Positions 5,978 to 8,997 of a stretch of 8,997 bases of DNA are shown here, piece by piece; the first letter of the stretch is position 1, and the number at the start of each line of letters is the position of its first letter. The DNA is taken from positions 1 to 8,997 of the forward strand of contig JAFGCA010000328.1 of NCBI GenBank assembly GCA_016932895.1. The letters are read 5' to 3'. The notes under the pieces are model-generated. The model ran no database searches and was not told the DNA's origin. It saw nothing but the letters and a program-made list of their open reading frames with translations. Source of the stretch: Sedimentisphaerales bacterium (GTDB lineage: Bacteria; Planctomycetota; Phycisphaerae; Sedimentisphaerales; SG8-4). Made by a program: the position numbers and the translations under genes.

Positions 5978-6342
5978 CCGCCGAAGAACTCAAAACGATC
6001 ACCGAGGCCGTGGCTGGAGCCCTGTCTACACGTACCGCGGGCCCGATCCCGCCGGCACCGATGATCCAACCGCTGTCGGCACTACAGCATCCCGCGGGGA
6101 TCCCCGGACAGGTCGGGATCCAGCCCATCGGCGTGAGTCTCGCCCTGGAGCTGCCGAGTCCCGACGGGCAAGGCACCGTCTCAGCCTACCTGAACCTCCC
6201 GGCCGAGGCCCTGGGCAATCTCCCCGCCGTGGTCGGCAACCTGCTCGCCCAAGGCTGGCCGCTTCGCATCTACCGCCCCAAGACGCAATGGGGCAACGGT
6301 GGCTGGAACCAAGGCAACTACGGTCGGAGGTCGTGGCGATGA
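5974..6342 (+). CDS. Unrecognised protein with a Gly/Asn/Trp/Arg-rich tail
   Basis: A 122-residue protein coupled by ATGA to the genes on both sides; AGGAG at 5961-5965 lies 8 bases before the start. Residues 1-20 form a helix, 22-50 are rich in Pro and Gly, 51-102 look like a compact alpha/beta unit (VSLALELPS, then AYLNLPAEALGNLPAVVGNLLAQGW). The last 20 residues (TQWGNGGWNQGNYGRRSWR) are aromatic, Gly- and Arg-rich, which would suit contact with single-stranded nucleic acid. That role is inference; no family is recognised. Confidence 0.65.
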   Translation: MTAEELKTITEAVAGALSTRTAGPIPPAPMIQPLSALQHPAGIPGQVGIQPIGVSLALELPSPDGQGTVSAYLNLPAEALGNLPAVVGNLLAQGWPLRIYRPKTQWGNGGWNQGNYGRRSWR

Positions 6343-7103
6343 CGATGATCCAAACCGGCTGGCCGGGTGTAACGCTGTCGCCATTGACAACACCGGCACC
6401 GCTGAACCCGCCCTTCGAGTGGCTTTGCATCGACATCGAGACTGCCGCGGAGGTCCGGCCGGAACAGGTACACGCCTGGACCCGCATGGTGTTCTCGCCG
6501 TCGGATTCCTGGAAGGACGAGACCGTTGGACGGCGATACCGAGAGGCCGTCGAGAGCTGGAAGACAAAGGCCGCCCTCCTGGACACGAGTCCGATCGTCG
6601 TGGTGGCAATCAAGACTCCGGCCGAGACCCGCGTGCTCCACGACCTGTACCAGCATGCACCGCGATCCGAGAGCGGAGCCCTGATCGAAAGCTTCCCCGA
6701 CGAAAAGGCGATGATGACCGCCCTTGCCGTTTTGCTGGAGACTCGGACCGACCCGTCAACCATCTTGTGCGGTCACAATCTCGCCCGCTTTGATGCGCCG
6801 AAGATTCGCAGGAGCATGGTTGCTCACGGCGTTCGGTTGCCGTCGATCTTGGTAAGCCGTGACGCCCAAATCTATGACACCATGCAGCAATGGGCGAGGT
6901 CCTTCTCGTTGAGCGGATCCGCGTTCGTGAGCCTGGACGTGGTACTCGAAAGCCTGGGGCTGCCATCACACAAAGAGGCGTGCGACGGGTCCCGAGTTGG
7001 TTCTTTGATCGAGGCTGGCGAACACGACACGGTGCTCAAGTACAGTTTCTTGGACGTGGCCGCGGAGACAGATTGCTTTTTGCGAATGACGGGCCGGGCG
7101 TGA
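6339..7103 (+). CDS. DEDDy 3'-5' exonuclease, RNase H fold (PolB-exonuclease-like)
   Basis: A 254-residue predicted 3'-5' exonuclease. The DEDD residues are visible in order: Asp32 and Glu34 in WLCIDIET (Exo I), Asp152 in CGHNLARFDAPKIRRS (Exo II), and Tyr235-x3-Asp239 in LKYSFLDVA (Exo III, Y-type). The pattern GHN..FD followed by a distant SLDVVLESLGL and a Y...D motif resembles the family described as related to the exonuclease domain of PolB. Two metal ions held by the acids would drive hydrolysis of single-stranded ends. GGAGG at 6326-6330 lies 8 bases before the ATG, which overlaps the previous stop (ATGA). No polymerase domain is attached. It may trim or process DNA during element replication or recombination. 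The terminal stop lies in a 6-bp GC hairpin (7092-7109). Confidence 0.82.
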   Translation: MTMIQTGWPGVTLSPLTTPAPLNPPFEWLCIDIETAAEVRPEQVHAWTRMVFSPSDSWKDETVGRRYREAVESWKTKAALLDTSPIVVVAIKTPAETRVLHDLYQHAPRSESGALIESFPDEKAMMTALAVLLETRTDPSTILCGHNLARFDAPKIRRSMVAHGVRLPSILVSRDAQIYDTMQQWARSFSLSGSAFVSLDVVLESLGLPSHKEACDGSRVGSLIEAGEHDTVLKYSFLDVAAETDCFLRMTGRA

Positions 7104-7168
7104 CCGGCCAGAAAACAAAAAACGCCGATAGTAAAGACAGCCGGGCGACCGGCAGAAAGGCAACGATC

Positions 7169-7501
7169 ATGTACTTGCAAAACCCAGTTCTGGCTGACAA
7201 TGAACGGCGGTCTGAGAGCGACATCCAAAATCGCAACAGCCGCTACGCCGCAGAGCTCGCGGCACTCGATGAAAAAATGGCGTTCCTGGCGAGATTGAAA
7301 TTCTGGCAATGGCGGGGAATCCCCAGCATGGAAGCCCGTGAACTCGCCGCGGATTTGTGCTTGCCGTGCGAAAAGCTTGAACGAGCGGCCGAAGTTTTTG
7401 ACCCGAAGTTGCCGCCCGCTGAGCGCATTCGGAGTGTTGCCCGCCGGCTCTATGTTGAGCACGGCCTATCGTTTCCTCTGTTCTTGAATGTGAAGGAGTA
7501 A
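7169..7501 (+). CDS. Unrecognised helical protein
   Basis: A 110-residue, mostly helical protein. AAAGG (7156-7160) lies 8 bases before the ATG at 7169; longer in-frame starts would run back through the exonuclease gene and have no support. Residues 12-45 are a charged helix (ERRSESDIQNRNSRYAAELA, then ALDEKMAFLARL). Residues 50-75 (IPSMEARELAADLCLPCEKL) could form a helix-turn-helix with two nearby Cys, but this is weak. A 65-base gap separates it from the exonuclease gene, so it may open a separate unit. No function is named. Confidence 0.65.
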   Translation: MYLQNPVLADNERRSESDIQNRNSRYAAELAALDEKMAFLARLKFWQWRGIPSMEARELAADLCLPCEKLERAAEVFDPKLPPAERIRSVARRLYVEHGLSFPLFLNVKE

Positions 7502-7505
7502 TAAG

Positions 7506-7664
7506 ATGGAGCTCTCAGGAGCTGAAGCCAAAGACCGAATCGACCAACTGGTTATGGACCGCATGCGTCTGACCGGCAAGCCCCGGCACGACTGCTATGC
7601 CATGGTCATGCGTGAGAACCCGGAGCTGCGAGCCGCCCTTGTCAAAGCGGCAAACCAACGGTGA
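7506..7664 (+). CDS. Small unrecognised protein with a NPEL motif
   Basis: A 52-residue protein with AAGGAG at 7493-7498, 7 bases before the ATG, overlapping the end of the previous gene. The C-terminal half (KPRHDCYAMVMRENPELRAA) resembles short helical segments seen in phage proteins, in which a Cys/Ala-rich helix ends in NPEL. Which phage protein type it belongs to cannot be told from this alone. The strong ribosome site and tight spacing support expression. Confidence 0.55.
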   Translation: MELSGAEAKDRIDQLVMDRMRLTGKPRHDCYAMVMRENPELRAALVKAANQR

Positions 7665-7680
7665 TGGCGTTCCTCAGACT

Positions 7681-7706
7681 GGGCGGGGGGGCGGCCCCGC
7701 CCTGAG
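7681..7706 (+). other. Very GC-rich stem-loop in the gap before 7719
   Basis: GGGCGGGG (7681-7688) pairs exactly with CCCCGCCC (7695-7702) around a 6-base loop. CTCA (7673-7676) can further pair with TGAG (7703-7706) across a 4-base bulge. The following AAAGGTTTT gives only a short T run, so it is at best an inefficient terminator; it may instead stabilise or insulate the downstream message. GAAAGG at 7705-7710 acts as the ribosome site for the next gene. Confidence 0.45.
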
Positions 7707-7718
7707 AAAGGTTTTAAG

Positions 7719-8447
7719 ATGAAAAAGAAGGCAAAACCGGTCGCGACGATGGATAACCTGAAAACGGCTGTCGCTCGCAACCAAGAAAAGGCCGCGGCTG
7801 CCGAACGGGCGAAAGCAGCCGCCATCGACGCAAAGTGGAATCTTTACGCTCGCACCCTTCTAGGCGAGCCGGTCACACAGTCTGAACAAGAGAACTTGCC
7901 CGACATCTTGGATGAGCTAGGCGTGAACGACCGGGTGGCGAGCGAAGACCAGGCCGGCATTTCCAAACTTATCAAATACCAGCAAATTATTGCTGAACAG
8001 CCAGTGAAGACTCTGGCCGAGCTACGCCATGAGCGTGACGTCTTGGAGAAAAAGTACTTGCTAGCTCGACGTGCAGTCGGCACCGCGTCTGCTTATGAAG
8101 GCCGCCGGACGGAGTTGGGCATGCGAATCGCGGCGATTCGTCAGGGGCGGCCGAAGTTGTGGAAGCACCTCGACGCCCTGCTGCCACCACCCCGGCCAGG
8201 AGTTGAGCCGCTGCCACACCACGAGCGTTTTGTGAATCTGCGTATGCCCCAGACCAAGCCGGCCGCGACCATCGACGCCGACGAGGGCGAGCCCGAGCGA
8301 GTCGTCTCACAGTTTGAAACGGTACAGGAGCCTGGTGAGGGTGATATACCGATAGAGCGGACGGTCTTTGATGATGACTTGGTTTACAAGCCCGCCCCCC
8401 CCCCCACAAGGGGGTTGCCGCGTGACCACAAGCCTAAATTGGCATGA
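7719..8447 (+). CDS. Unrecognised protein with coiled-coil-like segments and a Pro-rich, C-tract-coded tail
   Basis: A 242-residue protein. GAAAGG (7705-7710) lies 8 bases before the ATG. The basic N-terminus (MKKKAKPV) leads into an Ala/Lys/Glu-rich helix (residues 13-45), and residues about 95-140 (TLAELRHERDVLEKKYLLAR) look like a second coiled coil. Residues about 155-242 are low in order, acidic and Pro-rich. Codons for the final APPP stretch lie in an 11-base C run (8395-8405), a slippage-prone site. Helical scaffolding or a DNA-associated phage protein is possible, but no family is recognised. Confidence 0.7.
   Translation: MKKKAKPVATMDNLKTAVARNQEKAAAAERAKAAAIDAKWNLYARTLLGEPVTQSEQENLPDILDELGVNDRVASEDQAGISKLIKYQQIIAEQPVKTLAELRHERDVLEKKYLLARRAVGTASAYEGRRTELGMRIAAIRQGRPKLWKHLDALLPPPRPGVEPLPHHERFVNLRMPQTKPAATIDADEGEPERVVSQFETVQEPGEGDIPIERTVFDDDLVYKPAPPPTRGLPRDHKPKLA
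8395..8405 (+). repeat. 11-base C homopolymer near the gene's 3' end
   Basis: Eleven consecutive Cs are followed by ACAA and GGGGG, so the tract can also pair with the G run. A change of tract length would alter the last 14 or so residues of the 7719 gene. In the frame offset by +1, reading would stay open to 8574; in the frame offset by +2, a stop is met at 8423-8425. Confidence 0.9.
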
Positions 8448-8461
8448 GCTTTTTGGTTGTC

Positions 8462-8515
8462 AGCAGGGCGGCGCTCGGGAGGGCGGGATTTGCTCCTCCC
8501 GCCCCCCGGGCTGCT
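8462..8515 (+). other. Large GC-rich stem-loop after the 7719 gene
   Basis: The inner stem GGGCGGGA (8481-8488) pairs exactly with TCCCGCCC (8497-8504) around an 8-base loop. An outer stem AGCAG (8462-8466) pairs with CTGCT (8511-8515). No T run follows. It lies in the 178-base gap (8448-8625) that precedes the terminase-like gene, a place where phages often hold cos/pac or regulatory sites. Confidence 0.5.
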
Positions 8516-8532
8516 ATTTCCTGGGGTCCTTT

Positions 8533-8572
8533 GGGGTGGTTCGCGGCACGCGGTCTGTCCACCCCGATTTTT
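8533..8572 (+). terminator. Probable intrinsic terminator
   Basis: GGGGTGG (8533-8539) pairs exactly with CCACCCC (8559-8565); an inner CGCG-GCA-CGCG hairpin (8542-8552) fills the loop. Two bases after the stem comes TTTTT (8568-8572). Stem, short gap and T run fit an intrinsic terminator ending transcription from the replication region. The 19-base span between outer arms is longer than usual, which lowers confidence. Confidence 0.5.
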
Positions 8573-8580
8573 GAGCAAAT

Positions 8581-8609
8581 TTGTGGCCGTTTTTTGCAGG
8601 GAACATACT
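8581..8609 (+). promoter_or_regulatory. Weak candidate promoter for the terminase-like gene
   Basis: TTGTGG (8581-8586) and CATACT (8604-8609) are spaced by 17 bases and partly match -35 and -10 boxes (3 and 4 of 6). It sits downstream of the terminator, where a new promoter would be needed. The surrounding A/T-rich sequence makes chance matches likely. Confidence 0.2.
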
Positions 8610-8625
8610 TTTTAACGGGTAGTCG

Positions 8626-8997
8626 ATGACACAACAAGCACGGCCGCAGAAACAGACGACACCCGCGTCGGTGGCGGAACAAGCCGACTTGGACCGCGTC
8701 GGGGGCGCCCTGGAGAAACGCCGATGCGGCCAACGACTCACGGCCGGTGATGTCGCCGCTGTCCGCCGATACGAACGAAGGCGAGCAACCGAGCAACGCC
8801 AGGCGGCTTACCGAGCGGTGCCCCAGACTGAACTGGTGCCAATGTTGGCCACAACCCGGAAGACTGTCTTGGAGTGGGAGTCCGAGGGGCTACCCACCGA
8901 TCGGGACACCAAGCCGATCACCTATGATCTGTTCAAGGTCTTGCCGTGGCTGAAAAACAGATGGCTCATGGGCGGCGAACCGGGCAGTATGACCAAA
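8626..8997 (+). CDS. Terminase small-subunit-like HTH protein, incomplete at the window end
   Basis: An open reading frame of at least 124 residues that runs past the last base. An in-frame TAG at 8620-8622 makes the ATG at 8626 the first possible ATG; the upstream ribosome site is weak. Residues about 1-60 are charged and helical. Residues about 68-115 resemble the DNA-binding part of Nu1-type terminase small subunits: VPMLATTRKTVLEWESEGLP (helix-turn-helix), TDRDTKPITYDLFKVLPWLK (short strand and closing helix). Such proteins recognise the packaging site and load the large subunit. The large subunit would be expected next, outside the window. An alternative is a general HTH_17-type regulator. 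Confidence 0.5.
   Translation, partial: MTQQARPQKQTTPASVAEQADLDRVGGALEKRRCGQRLTAGDVAAVRRYERRRATEQRQAAYRAVPQTELVPMLATTRKTVLEWESEGLPTDRDTKPITYDLFKVLPWLKNRWLMGGEPGSMTK

Noticed and set aside
6026..6763. Minus-strand open frame of 245 residues
   Set aside because: It lies opposite the exonuclease with its intact DEDD motifs and is compositionally a shadow (Ser/Arg/Gly-rich).
7092..7109. GGCCGG/CCGGCC hairpin over the exonuclease stop as a terminator
   Set aside because: The following bases are A-rich, not T-rich, so it does not fit an intrinsic terminator on the plus strand; on the minus strand the T run would lie on the wrong side.
8444..8629. Plus-strand open frame over the gap before the terminase-like gene
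   Set aside because: Its sequence comes from the hairpin arms and T runs, and no ribosome site precedes the start; the region is better read as noncoding.

Overview
The window looks like the left part of an integrated phage-like element in a high-GC bacterium, most likely a planctomycete. The organism call is inference from recall of protein style: the integrase has a GNTD stretch where the first catalytic arginine is expected and a PRPKTGIPRR strand, and the small helix-turn-helix proteins look like those common in Planctomycetes. No marker gene settles it.

Layout. A tRNA-Arg(UCU) lies on the minus strand at 13-86. Everything after it is on the plus strand. First comes a tyrosine recombinase (225-1391), whose start is set by an AGGAGG site. 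A predicted winged-helix protein follows (1491-2180), preceded by a promoter-like sequence and a leader with competing hairpins. Then comes a tightly packed, largely overlapping run from 2246 to 7103: two small excisionase/MerR-type HTH proteins, a ParB-like domain joined to a Spo11/TopoVI-A-like TOPRIM region, a lambda-O-like replication initiator, four unrecognised proteins, and a DEDDy 3'-5' exonuclease. After small gaps come three more unrecognised proteins (7169-7501, 7506-7664, 7719-8447). A GC-rich structured gap with a probable terminator follows (8448-8625). The last gene runs off the window and resembles a phage terminase small subunit.

How the parts may work together. The recombinase and one of the small HTH proteins (Xis-like) would handle integration and excision, and the other DNA-binding proteins would control the switch. 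The initiator gene carries tandem 23-bp repeats plus inverted repeats exactly in its inter-domain linker. The repeats fall in three different reading frames, so DNA rather than protein sequence appears to be kept. This matches the lambda arrangement in which ori lies inside gene O, and suggests a self-contained replication module. The TOPRIM fusion and the exonuclease sit in the same operon and probably serve DNA replication or processing. The terminase-like gene suggests that packaging and structural genes continue to the right.

The two most interesting items are the ParB/TOPRIM (TopoVI-A-like) fusion protein and the intragenic repeat array. Most of the small genes have no function I can name.
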